From the NCBI RefSeq assembly GCF_000220395.1, contig NW_004086245.1, forward strand, positions 1-61,334: a DNA stretch of 61,334 nucleotides. Reading direction: 5' to 3'. Shown here one piece after another: positions 1-11,809 of the stretch (position 1 is its first letter; every line of letters starts with the position of its first letter). Under the pieces are notes generated by a model that searched no databases, was not told the DNA's origin, and was given only the letters and a program-made list of their open reading frames with translations. Origin of the DNA: Ichthyophthirius multifiliis. Its lineage: Eukaryota > Ciliophora > Oligohymenophorea > Hymenostomatida. The position numbers were made by a program, and so were the translations under genes.

Positions 1-186
1 TTAAATAAATGCAAAATGAAATTATTTTAAGACATTAAATTATAAAACGCAAATATAAGTGAATAAAAAAATATTGAAAAACAATCTATACTAAGAAGAA
101 GGTCAAAAAAAACTTAAATAACGTCAAAATGAAAGGATTTTAAGACTTCAAATTATAAAACGCAAATGTAAGTGAATAAAAAAATT
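1..186. repeat. Two imperfect copies of a ~60-70 bp block, 113 bp apart
   Basis: Bases 1-72 and 114-186 share long identical runs, for example the block around positions 40-70 recurs near 152-184 with few mismatches. The offset is 113 bp, which is not a multiple of three. The second copy is read in an open frame of the gene below, while the first copy is closed in that frame. The array may continue beyond the left edge of the window. Seen directly; its nature (minisatellite or partial duplication) is inference. Confidence 0.6.
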
Positions 187-452
187 AAACCAGACCAGTA
201 ACTTATTTGATGGGGACAGGAATTTTTTAGAATATTATTACTTACGAATAGGTTGACTAAAATATCATTTTCTAAAGAGATAGTTTGCATATAAATGACA
301 ATACTCCAGTTAAATTAAGAAAATAGTAATTATCGCCGGCAAACAAAGATTCTTCTCTTACAAAAAATAATATAACAAATATTAATAGCTTTCTTGCACC
401 TGTTTCTCCTTAAAAATTTTAAAAATTAGAATCTATTAATAAATAAATATGA
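129..452 (+). CDS. 3' end of an unidentified gene (5' part unresolved or outside window)
   Basis: An open ciliate-code frame runs from an ATG at 129 to TGA at 450-452 (107 codons). Its composition is clearly less AT-rich than the flanks and it gives a balanced residue mix including VTYLMGTG and SFLAPVSPQKF. The frame is open a little upstream of the ATG (lysines and asparagines), so the true start may lie in an earlier exon to the left of the window. The first half of the reading frame overlaps the second copy of the 113-bp-spaced repeat. No family recognised. It may be only the last exon of a larger gene. Confidence 0.45.
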
Positions 453-908
453 TATTTATTATATTTTATTAATTTTTTTTTATTGTTTTCATAATCTTTT
501 ATAAAATATTAAATCAAAAAATGCGAGAAAAATTTTATTGTCTTTTTTTTCGATTAATTTATTAAAAAATATATAAAAAAAAAATATATATGTGAATCCA
601 ATAATTTGTCATATATATATATATATATAAATAAATAAACTCTTATAACTTTAGTAATATTTATTAACAATGAATAGATCAAAATTTATATTTTATAAAT
701 TAAGAATTTTTTTTTAAAATAAAATAATATTAAAATTAGTTTTTAATGAAAAATAATTTAAATATAACAGAAAATAAACAAACTATTTATAATTTTATTT
801 TTCTTATAAAAATAAAATGATACTTTATTATTAAAACTTTTGGTTTTTAATTATTTTATTTTAAATTTATTCATATTTAAATTAAAAATGTTTACTAACA
901 GATTAGAT
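453..908. other. AT-rich spacer, no gene seen
   Basis: Mostly A/T homopolymer and (TA)n sequence, with a short TA run near 612-628. I see no frame with coding-like composition on either strand. Confidence 0.5.
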
Positions 909-1952
909 TCATGGGTTATTTTTAATTATTAATATTCGATTCTCTTCATCAAACATAAATTAATGAACATAACACTTTAGTTTTTTTAGCTTCATATTGA
1001 AATAATAAATTTCTTTATCTAAATCTTAATCCAAAGATGTTTTCGATAAAAAATAGTTTTCCAATAGGTAAAAGTAATAAATTCAATCCATAGATTTTAT
1101 CAAAAACCCATCTATCTATTTATTTAAATCAATTCCTATTTTTAAAAAACTTAATTTCCGAATCTTTTATTGCCAAACTTAAATTATTTAATAATACTTT
1201 TAAAAGATAAATAAATTACATATCTTCTGTAACCCAAACCTAGAAACATTATCAATTGCAGATTCCTATTAAATGCAAATAAAAACTTAATAAACATATC
1301 AATTTTATTTGTTATTTTAATTATAAAATAATATTCTAATTAAATTTAAAATTAAAAAAAGATGCTATATTAATAAATATTATTATTTAAATTATATGTT
1401 AAGAAACTATTTAATATTAATAGATTAATAGATCATAAATCATTTATTAATTGAAATAGGCTTTTTTATAAATAAAAAATATTTAAATATTAGTATTTTA
1501 TTGATAGTAATATAATTATATAAATTGTTACATTACCTAAAAATATTATCATTTTGTATTTATTAATATTAAGATAAATATCAGATATTTATTTATTTTA
1601 TCATAACATATACATATAATAAAATTTATCATGAATATAATATTTTAAATAATTATATTATATTTCATACTAACCTTATTAAATTCAATAAACTTGCCTC
1701 AAAATTTTCTAAATAAAAATTGTAATAAAAATTATCCATATTATTCAGTTTCTGATATATATATCGGTGATAAAAATTACACATAAATTTTTCAAAACAA
1801 CCAAATTTTATTAATCGCAACATTAAAATCTTGCCTATCTTGTTGCATTTATGAATAAAAATTTGCCAGAATAAAGAAAATAATTTAAAAAAATTTTTAA
1901 AATATAAAACTTGGAAGGCTTGAATTATCAGAAAACAAAGAATTTTAAACAA
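909..1952 (-). pseudogene. Possible two-exon minus-strand gene with an in-frame TGA
   Basis: Exon 1 starts at an ATG at 1952 and reads through about 95 coding-like residues. A GT donor lies at the point where the frame would hit TGA (about 1667). An AG acceptor at about 1266 re-enters in the same phase (ESAIDNVSRFGLQK), implying an unusually long intron of about 400 bp for this window. Exon 2 then meets TGA at 1083-1085. The same frame continues with a coding-like mix for another 57 codons to a second TGA at 909-911. So either the gene ends at 1083, or it is read through or recoded, or it is a decaying gene or sequence error. No family recognised. It is divergently oriented from the gene starting at 2021. 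Confidence 0.3.
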
Positions 1953-2020
1953 AATTTTAACAAATAAAGCGATTTCCTTTTATTATTTTCTTCGAAAGCC
2001 TAAAATAATATCATATATAT

Positions 2021-3283
2021 TATGATTTATTAGATATAACCCGAATTCGAAGATTTTTAGAAAGAATAAAATATCCTTTTTAAATTTTCAATACATTACC
2101 AGATTTAGAAAAAAATATTTAAAAAAAAGAAATGGAAAAAGATGATTAAAATAATAATATAGAAACAGTCTAAATAATCGGTATTTTTTACGACAAAGAA
2201 GAAATGTTTGAAGAAATAGATCATTTTAAAAAAGTTTCTATAGAATTATTAGCGCGAAGTGAATTATATTTCAGTATTTTATAAGATAGACAATAAATTC
2301 TAAAAGCAAAGGAAAAATATAAAGAAAAATGGTTTGATTAAATTTCACTTAATTCAATAGTAATCAAAAGAGATTTTTTATATGAAGTTATTGATTTAAG
2401 CGATATCATAGTGGACATGAAAGACTTAAAAAAAACAATTAAAAATACCTCTTTAAAGCTTTGTGATGAATTTACAATGGAAAATTATCCAGTTTATGAG
2501 GGAAAATAACACATATTAGTCGCAGTAATCGATTCTATTGTCGAAATTGAAAAAAGCGGTAATTTATTGGTTCTTTTGGAAGATTTAGGGAAAACTTATT
2601 TTCATAAGAAGCTTTATTTTTTATGGGTGGAGGGTAATTTAAATATGGAAAAGAAAAAAATGTTTGGCATTTAAGACAATGCTCCTTTACCTTAAATAGC
2701 ATTTTTCCGCATTGATTATATTTCCAAGATTGCTTTTCCAGTAGATTCTTTGGAAATTAATAAAAAAAATTTAAAATAATTTATTGATGATTATTATTCA
2801 CTTTCTCTTTTGGATATATAAGAAAAATATGCGAATTTTAAAGAAAAAAATTTAAAAATGTTCGCTGTGCAGTATTTGGTGGAATTTAATTATATAAAGG
2901 GTGATTTTATTTTTTAAAAAAATAATAAATTTAAAATAATATATTTTATGTATTTATTTGATCGAAAATTTAGTTAAGATATTAATTATGTGGCTAAAAG
3001 ACTTAAAAATATATTTGGAAAGAATTATTTTGGTTTTTTTTTTATTTTAGAAAATGATTTTAATAATTTAAATAATCAGTATGCTTAAAATTTAAAAAAA
3101 GAATGTACAGAAAATTGTATTCTTTTGTAAAATTAATAAAAAACTTATTCAGAAAAAACTAAAAAATTAGCAAATATAAATGATGTTTTTAATTTTATTT
3201 CTAATAGTGAAAAATAAATTATTTTTCCAGAAAATCCTTAAATTGAAGAAAAAAAACTTTTTGAGTTTTATTAAAAAAATTGA
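2021..3283 (+). CDS. Unidentified 420-aa protein
   Basis: A single uninterrupted ciliate-code frame of 421 codons runs from ATG 2021 to TGA 3281-3283. I chose the ATG at 2021 over the internal one at 2132 because the intervening residues (FLERIKYPFQIFNTLP) look coding. The protein is lysine/glutamate rich with hydrophobic beta-like segments such as LLVLLEDLG and IAFFRIDYISKIAF. The arrangement hints at repeated thioredoxin-like folds, as in PDI-type proteins, but there is no CxxC motif and no signal peptide, so I do not assign a function. No introns. It precedes the canopy-like gene by about 160 bp on the same strand. Confidence 0.65.
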
Positions 3284-3439
3284 TTTTATTGAATCAATAT
3301 TGTTAAAGCATGTAATTTTTTTATATAAAAACTAAAAATAAACAATATATAATTAGTTATTAGTTTTTAATTTTAAAGATTTTTAAAAAATATTTTAAAT
3401 TATATATATCTTTTTTAATTTATTACAATAAATAAAAAA

Positions 3440-4136
3440 ATGAAATTCATAATATTTATACTTATATCAATTTCATTGTTTGAATGCAGAAAAAAACCTT
3501 CGAAAAATTCGGGCAAAAGACCTTCTGCTATCGAGCCAGAATTATATTGCAATAGTTGCTAAGCAGTCCTTAAGGAAATTTTTAAAAAAATACGTGATTC
3601 TCGTAAAGAATCCGATGTAAAAAATATAATATTATATATATGTATATAATTTTATTAATAATAATACAAAGATTGCATATGCAATTGATGGAATTTGTAG
3701 ATAAAATAATTTTGCAGTTTATGAATTCCCTCCACCTGATATGGTTAAAGGATGTTAAGCTTTTATGGGAGTATTTAAAAATATTTATAAAATCTTTAAT
3801 ATTTTTTTTTGAAAATAAAGACATGGGAAGAAACTGTAGAAAAAGCTTTATTAAATAGAGGTAATAATGAAGAAATGGAACATGAACTTTGTAATGTTTA
3901 AACAAAAGTAATTTTTTTTATATTTCGTAATAATTTTTTTCAAATTTAATTTATTTTTAAAGGCTTGTTTAGGGGTTGATATGGAAAATATTTCTTAATA
4001 CGATAATATAGTAACTGTTAATAATAAGAAAGTTCCTTTAGTAAAATTAAAAAATATATAATTATTTTTAATGTATGTTTATTATATTTTTTTAAAGAAC
4101 AAAGGAGGACTTAAAATAGATTCAGAAGATTTATGA
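3440..4136 (+). CDS. Canopy/saposin-B-like secreted protein (DUF3456-type)
   Basis: The protein starts with a signal peptide (MKFIIFILISISLFEC), then a mature domain carrying six cysteines in the saposin-like pattern of canopy proteins: YCNSCQ, DGIC, KGCQ, ELC and ACLG. Canopy family members are ER-lumenal cofactors in receptor folding. Exons are 3440-3616, 3672-3770, 3821-3907 and 3963-4136; introns of about 50-55 bp have GT/AG ends and keep phase 0. The total is 179 codons, near the family's usual 180-240 aa. The last stretch before TGA (residues VYYIFLKN) could instead be a 21-nt in-frame intron ending at about 4097. No obvious ER-retention signal, since the end reads SEDL. The domain call rests on cysteine spacing and context. 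Confidence 0.65.
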
Positions 4137-4564
4137 AAAAATAGTATTTAGTTAAAAAAATAAGATTTTATAAAATATATATTTTTTTGTATTCCTTTAT
4201 TAAAATTTCGAAAAATTTATAATTTTATTAAAAATTATAAACATAACCTTTTTTTAATAATTTCTAATTATAAATCTATTTGTTAAAGTTTAAATATTTT
4301 AAAAATATAATAGTTAACTTTTATAGTCTTTAATAATAAATACAAGCCTTATTAAATAATTAAAATAATAAGACTGTCTTTTTTTAAATAATTTATATAA
4401 AAAAATATTAATATTATTTGTTAAAATTTATGTTGTAAAAATATAAATATTAACTTTATTAAGTTTTTAATAATAAAAAATATAATAAATATAACATTTA
4501 AGAAATATTATAAAATAAAAATTAATAACAATAATATTAAAATAAAAATAAAATAACTAAAAAA

Positions 4565-6914
4565 ATGGATACTTAAACATTAACCCAAATCTTAGAAAAT
4601 CGTCAAAGATGGAATGAATCAAAAATATACGTCGAAAAGTTAAAAGAAAAAAACACTGACATAATATCAAATTTACTAGCAAATCTCTAAGAAATAATAC
4701 ATAATGATTAAAATAAACCATTCGCAAGACTTGGAGCCGTTCATTTATTACGTTAATGTATGTAAGTAGGAAATCTGGATTTTACGTATTATGTATAAGA
4801 AGGCGAATTTTTAAATAAACTTGCTTAATATTTAAAACTTAAAAACCCAAAAATTATTTTAAAAGCAAATCCTAATGCAGAAGAAGAACTTATTTCAAAC
4901 ACTTTTTATATTAATATTCTCGAAGATTTCATTATGTGGTCAATTTGGTTTCCTCATGATATATTAGATGAAACTTAGCCTTCTAAATTTGTAATTATTT
5001 AAAACAAATTGAAAAAAGAAGGCGTTAAATTTCCAGAAAAAGTAAAAAATTATTTTATATTAAATATATTAAATTTTATAAAAAAGTTATAATCATATAA
5101 ACCTGAAGATAAATAAAAATTTATAAATGGAGTTTTACAGTAAAAAGTAAAAAAAGAAGAAGAAAAAAGTAAATAAACAGAGCAATCCAAAGAATAAAAA
5201 ATAAATAACCAGCCAATGTAAACAACAAAAGGCAATGAAACCTAAAATTTAGAAATGGAAATTGGTGAAAAAATAAAAGAATTTAAAGGCATAAAGTAAC
5301 TTTTAAAAGAAACTTTGGAATAATCAAATGAAAAATAGTATGATCTTGATATTATATAAGTTTGTTCTTTACAAATGAGTGAATTTTCAGATTATACAGA
5401 TTAAATAATAAGCGAAGATTTAAATATAAATATTGATTTATAAGAAGTACTATTTAATGAATCAGAAATTTGTTTATAAATAATTAGTGTATTGCAAAAT
5501 TTTATTAATAAATAAATTTTTTTTAATGATATGAAGAAATAAGTATATCCTTTAATTAGTTTACAAATTACAGACGATGGAAATAATAAGAAATAAGAAA
5601 GTTAATAAATATAATTTAATAGTAATGAGTATTAAAAACAAAATAAATCAAATATATAAAATAATTTCTAATAAGAGGAAAATCTATAAACAAAAGCTTA
5701 ATAAAGTCAAGAAAAATAATAAATTAAATCGCAAGAATAAATTTAAAAAAATGAAAATATACATTAGTAAGAAATTAAATTCCTCTAAAATGAAAAAAAT
5801 AATTTATAAGAAAGTAAATTATCTTGTAGTATTCCATAAGAAAGTAATATTAAAAATATTCATTAAGAAAGTAAAATATTAAATAACCAATAATCAACTA
5901 AATTATTAAATAATTAATAAGAAAGTCTATTAATTAGTATTCCACAAGAAAATAAAATTTAAAATATTCAATAAGAAAGTAAAATTTTAAATAACCAATA
6001 AGCAACTAAATTATTAAATAATTAATAAGAAAGTAAATTATCTACTATTCCACACCAAAGTAACCTTTAAAATATTCAATAAGAAAGCAAAATACTAAAT
6101 AATCAATAAACAAGTAAATTATTAAATAATTAATAAGAAAGCAAATTATCTAGTATTCCGCAAGAAAGTAATGTTTAAAATATTCAATAAAATAACTAAT
6201 AAACAAGTAAATTAATAAATAATTAATAAGAAAGTTTATTATCTAGTATTCCACAAGAAAGTAATATCTAAAATATTCATTAAGAAAGTAAAATATTAAA
6301 TAACCAATAGGCAACAAAATTATAAAATAATTAATAACAAAATAAATTATCTAATATTCCACATCAATGTGACTTTTATAATAATCAATAAGAAAGTAAA
6401 ATTTAAAATATTTAAAAATAAATTAACATTTAAAATATTCCATAAGAAAATAAAAATTAACATATTTAACAAGATGGTAAAACTTATAATAATTAATATG
6501 AAAATGAAATTAAAAATAATTACAAACAAATCAAATTAAGTAATATTGATGAAAATGAATAGATTTAGGAATTAAACAAACTGTAAAATAAGTGGCATGA
6601 ACATAAAGACAATTAAAGTCTCTAATAAAAATAAATCCATATTCAATTAGAAAAATAAAACATATAATATTAATATCAAAATAAATTTTATAATACTGAA
6701 AAACATAATGAATAAAAATAAGAAGAAAATAAAAATAATAATTTTATGTCTGATATTGAATAGAATAATTATAACTCAATAAAAAAACAATAAAATAACA
6801 AAGTAAATTGCAATTATATATAAAAAAGAAATTTATAGAAAAAATATTAAAATAATATAATTAAAATTAATAAAATAGTTAACTAATTAAATATATAAAT
6901 ATATAAATAAATAA

Positions 6915-6946
<32 letters not shown>

Positions 6947-9783
6947 ATATAATATATCAATTATATCTATACATATATTTATATATATAATTTTTTAATT
7001 ATATTTAAAAATAGTTCTTAAGCGCTCTTTATTAAGGTTCATAATCATAAAAATAATATAAAAATTTAAATTAATCTACTTATAGTTAATAATATATTAA
7101 ATAAGTTCCTTTTTATTGTAAGTAATCATAAGTTTAGCCTTTTATGAAAGTAGAAATGTAAACTGATTAATTATTATTAAAAGAGCTAGAATAATCTGTA
7201 TAAAGATTAGAAAATTAAAAAAGGATTTAAAATTTTGAAAATGAAAGTTTAAATTAAAATCTAGAAAAATTAAAATAAGAAAATAAATAAAAATAAGTCT
7301 ATATTTATTAAGAGATTGAAAATTCCAAATAAAAAGACTAAAAAATTTAATAAATTTAATAATAAAATGACCAATAATAAAAAGAAATTTTACATTTGAA
7401 AGTTATACTTTAATAATTAGAATAGAGCAAATAATAATAATAAAATAATTTTCTTAACCAAAAATAAATACTAGAATTTGAAAATGAAAAAACAATATTA
7501 AAATTAAATGAATATTTGGAATAAAACTAAAAAAGCTTTTTAATATAAATAAGTAATTTACAAAAATAAGTAAATACATTTATAGTTATAGGAAACAGTT
7601 CTTTTATAATAAAAAAGCGAAAAAGATTTACATATTTAAGAATTATAAAATTAAATATTAGAATTAAAATCAGAAAATATAAAAAAATAAAAACAGGAAT
7701 TAAATGAAAATGATAGTAAATTTAATGAAATGAAAGTTAAAAATGATTTGTTATAATAAGAAATAATATAAAATAATAATAAAATATAACTTTTATAAGA
7801 TGAAAAAATAAATATAGTCCTTTAATTAGATAAAGAAAATCAAAACTTATTACATTTAGAAACATAAATTTAAATTTATAAATAAAATTTAATATAAAAA
7901 GATATTTAAATAACAGAATTAAATTAAAACTTGATTTAGAAATAGTAAAAATTACATTAATAAGAATAAAATATAATTCAAATTTAACAATAATCGTAAA
8001 ATTTGAAAGAAATTTAAGAATAATCGACAAAACAAAGCTAAAAATAAATATAAAAGCATATGTAAACTGTAAAAATTTATATAAAAATAAATAAAAAACT
8101 TATAAAACTAAAATATTTTTATTTAAAAAAATTGTAAATAAAAAAAAAATAAATAGATAGAAGAAAACAAAGAAACAATAAATTTTTTAAAATTAGAAAA
8201 ACGAAATTTAGAAGATCGAATATAAGAATTAAATGTATAATAAGGATAAGCAATAGATCGCATACTAAATGCAAGTAAGCTTTCTAAACAAGAGCTTGAT
8301 ATATTAAAAGAATTAAACGAAAAAAACGAAAAATAAGAATCTGAAATAAATAAGTTATACTAAGAATAAAAGCAATTTTTAAATTAAATTTAAGATCTTC
8401 AAAATTTAGTAAATAAATAAAATAATTAGTCTTGATTTTTAGGAACAAACTATATCCGATATAGTTATTTAGAATAAGTAAATTTCTTAAAAATTATAAG
8501 AAAAAGTAGGAATATTTCTAAAAATAATAATAATTATTAGAAAAAGGAACTCCAAAATAAATAAAAAGAATTATAATGACGAATTAAAAAATGCTCAAGA
8601 TACTATAATTAATATAAAAAATTCATAAATTTAAAAAGAAACGGATTTATAAAGGGGTTTAGATACTTTAAAAAAAGAAAATGATTTGTTACTTACAACT
8701 ATTAAAGTTAAAAATACTATATCTCCTGAAAGACATAGATTTTAATATATTAATAATTCTGATTTTTCTGTTGATTAAGTAATGAATAATTCTAAAAATT
8801 ATCAAGAAATTTACTAAGTAATTCTTTATTTTTATTTTAATTTTAATTTTTTTTATTTAGAATTCTGTTTTAAATTGTTAAAGAACATAAAATTAATAAA
8901 TTCATAATTAAAATTTAATTAAATACGATTTTAATTATTTTTCATATTTAACTGTTGATGATTCTTAATTTTCTAAATTCAAAAAAGCCTGTTTAAAGTA
9001 AAAAATGGCAATTTATTCTGATCAAAATCTTAATATTGGAATTATTTCAGAGAAAAAGATTAATGATGGAAAAACATATGTATATATTACCCTTTTTTAT
9101 GAAAATAAATCAAAAAATACTCCACTAGAAAATGTTTAAATAAACTATTTTGGTGATGACACTATAAAAGTGTATAAAAAACCTAGCAATTTTCCTGATA
9201 TTTTTACTCCAAACGAATAATATTAACAAGAGTTAGTAATAGAAATAAATAGTTTCATATTTAAAATATTATAAGGAACAATATAATACAAATAAAATTA
9301 AAAATAAATAAAGACTACTTTTGCAATTCCAAATTCTATAAATAAATATTTATCTGAAATTAAAAATATAACAGTTTAATAAATGAAAGAGTTTTTCGAT
9401 AAAAAATAGACTAACATAAATATATTAAAGTATATATATGAAAAATAATAATTATATAAAAAATATTTATATAAATAAATAGATCTGAAGAATAATTAAT
9501 AGATAAAAATATTATAAATAATTATTAAGATTTAGTAAATTATTTCTCCGCTTTTGTAAATTTAGGAAAAAATACTCACAATTAATAGATTCTTTGTGGA
9601 AAATTTAATTTCTAAGATTTGAATTAAATTTTTTCAATGTAAATTATGTACAATGAAAATTAAAGCAAATTTTGTTTAATGATAGGATATGAAAATAATA
9701 ATTAGAATTATGAAATTTAGAATAAGATCTTTTAGGCTGCGAAATATATTCTATAAACTTATGTAATGATATTTAAATCTTGA
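4565..9783 (+). CDS. VHS/ENTH-like + coiled coil + AP-2 alpha-appendage-like trafficking protein, 1,613 aa
   Basis: Residues about 1-180 form an alpha-solenoid like VHS/ENTH domains (ARLGAVHLLRQCMQVGNL, ILEDFIMWSIWFP). Residues about 180-400 are charged linker, and about 405-635 are a 36-residue tandem repeat. Residues about 640-1,330 are Q/N/K-rich coiled coil. The last ~280 residues read as an adaptin appendage: a beta-sandwich part (QINYFGDDTIKVYKKPSNFP) followed by a platform-like part (EFFDK, NLGKNTHNQQILCGKFNF). Both ends are the pieces that clathrin adaptors use for membrane or cargo and for accessory-protein binding, so a coat-adaptor role is inferred. GT-AG introns: 6878-7014, 7570-7591, 8069-8156, 8409-8442, 8818-8860 and 9430-9482. 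With these the exons sum to exactly 1,614 codons with no internal TGA, which argues for one gene rather than two. Domain identities are from motif reading only. Confidence 0.6.
5786..6470 (+). repeat. In-frame 108-bp coding minisatellite
   Basis: The marker ATTCC recurs at 5831, 5939, 6047, 6155, 6248 and 6356, that is at steps of 108, 108, 108, 93 and 108 bp. The 93-bp unit lacks exactly 15 bp, so every unit keeps the reading frame. The unit encodes 36 residues of the type NNQQESKLSSIPQESN plus a related second half. Copies are diverged by scattered substitutions. The repeat sits in the linker of the VHS/appendage protein. Confidence 0.9.
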
Positions 9784-9937
9784 AAAATAAAATAAATTAT
9801 ATATATATACGATATATATAAATATTTTTTATATAGAAATAATTATATATATAGTATATTAAATTTAGTAAAATATTAATGATATATATAAAATCTAAAT
9901 TTATATTTTTATTTAGTTTTTATTAAAAAAAAAAAAA

Positions 9938-11734
9938 ATGAATTAAAATTACGTCTCAATATTTATATAACATAATTAATAAAGAATATAATAGTTTTAA
10001 AAACAAGTTGAAGATAATATAAATAAAAAGAAAAGAAAATATAATCAAACTAACACTTATTAATTGGAAAAAGATAAAAGTAATAAAAAAATATATATAA
10101 AATAATTTTACATTATATTAAAATAAAAAAAGATGAATAACAATAGTTAAATGAAGAAACAAAGAAATAAATAAAAACAAACAGTAATCAAACTAATTAA
10201 AGCACAGTTTAAGTAACAGACATAAATAAGTCTAGAAAACTCACATAAAAAAAGGCTTTTTAATAATTATTTTAATGGTTATTTACCAAAAATGGAATTA
10301 ATCCATTATGGATAACAATTTAAGTAAAAAAATATATATACTTATAATTTATATATTTAAATAAAGGATAAAAACTTAATGTAAAACTTTATATCTTTAA
10401 CTATTGAAGTAGATGAAGATTTCGAGAAAAAATTAAATAATAAAGAAATTGAAATGCCATTTGTATACCAATTTTACAATAAAGAAAATATTGCAGTTTT
10501 TCGCTAATAAGATGAAGAAAATACAAATAATTAAAAAAACTAAGTTAATAATTATTGGGAAGATTTGTTCCAAATTAATACTTATGAAGATTAAAATATT
10601 CCTTTATTAAATTCAATAAAAAAACCAGTAATTTAAATTCCCAAAAATACTCCTTATACACAAAAAATTTACATTAAATATTCCTAATTCTGTTTATCTG
10701 AACCCTTATTAACTAAAAATCTTTACCCAAATATTTAATAATTCTAAGAATTTAAGTCTACTTAATAAAATAAATTACCTATAGAAAGTGTTTCTTTAGA
10801 AAATCGAATATTAGCCTTAGATTGTGAAATGGTAATTTTTTTAAAATAAAATATAAAATAATTTTAAAATAAAATTTAAAAAATAAATTAGGTTTCAACA
10901 GAAAAAGGATTCGAATTAGCCAGAATGACTCTAGTAAATTTCGAAGGAGAACTTTTAATTGATATGTACGTACTTCCTTCGCATCCAATATTAAACTACA
11001 ATACTTAATACAGCGGAATAAGTGCCGAAACTCTAAAAGACGTTAAAAATATACTCGAAAACGCCCAAGATATTTTTTTATAATACGTATGTAGCGAAAC
11101 AATATTAGTAGGTCATTCTTTAGAAAACGATTTGATGGCCTTAAATATTGTTCACAATAAATGCATAGATACTAGTGTTCTTTTTTTGACAAAAAACGAG
11201 AGGAAATTAAAACTGAAAGATTTAACTTAAAAATTCCTTCATTATAAAATCTAATAAGGATCTCATTGCTCTTTGGAAGATGCTAGAAGTTGCTTAAGTT
11301 TGGCAAAATTAAGAATCGAGATTTTTGATAAATTCGATTCTCAGAAAATTATTACTAACGATTTCTCAACAAATTATAATAATGGTTAATTGGATTTATT
11401 AGATAATATTATTAAAAGCGGAAACACAGTACTTATAGTAGATGAAAGTGAAAAACTTAAAAAAATTTTGAAATATAGTGTGAGTTTTGATGAAATTAAA
11501 ATTAACACAAATGATGCTAAATTGGATAAAATTATTAAAGTTGTAAAGAAAAAAACTCAAGATAATAATATTATTCCCAGAATTATACTCAGTAAATTGG
11601 ATAAAAGTGAAATTTATTACAATATTGATTAAAAAATTTAAGAAATATTTAATGTTTCCAAAAAAAATACGGTTATTTCATTAGTTTTCTAAATGAAGGT
11701 GAATCCCACTTTTTGCATTTTTATAGGCAAATGA
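9938..11734 (+). CDS. REXO1/REXO5-type 3'-5' RNA exonuclease (DEDDh)
   Basis: The exonuclease core begins around residue 262 with ILALDCEMV (ExoI, D and E metal ligands), continues through [14 protein letters not shown], then VGHSLENDL (ExoII, about residue 339) and [11 protein letters not shown] (ExoIII with catalytic H and D, about 391). These are the signatures of the Rex1/REXO family that trims 3' ends of 5S rRNA, tRNA and snRNA in the nucleus. The N-terminal third is K/Q/N-rich, with a segment ([11 protein letters not shown]) like the region before the nuclease in REXO proteins. The C-terminal ~120 residues are less clear and could hold an RRM-like fold. Introns are 10080-10132, 10324-10366 and 10832-10891, giving 546 aa. 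It converges on the CNBD gene, with about 75 bp between their stops. Confidence 0.85.
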
Positions 11735-11809
11735 ATTAAGAAAATTTAAAATTTACGCATATAAATACATATATATAAATTGTTTTAAATAAAATATTTT
11801 TTTTTTTAT

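Noticed and set aside
3640-3858. Standard-code plus-strand ORF of 72 aa
   Set aside because: It covers introns and out-of-frame parts of the canopy-like gene; the ciliate-code exons explain the region.
5577-5882. Lysine-rich 101-aa plus-strand ORF
   Set aside because: It is an out-of-frame shadow of the VHS/appendage gene, whose frame continues through with TAA as Gln and shows the 36-residue repeat.
7737-8030. Hydrophobic minus-strand ORF of 97 aa
   Set aside because: Antisense of K/Q/N-rich coiled coil always looks hydrophobic; the plus strand is the coding one.
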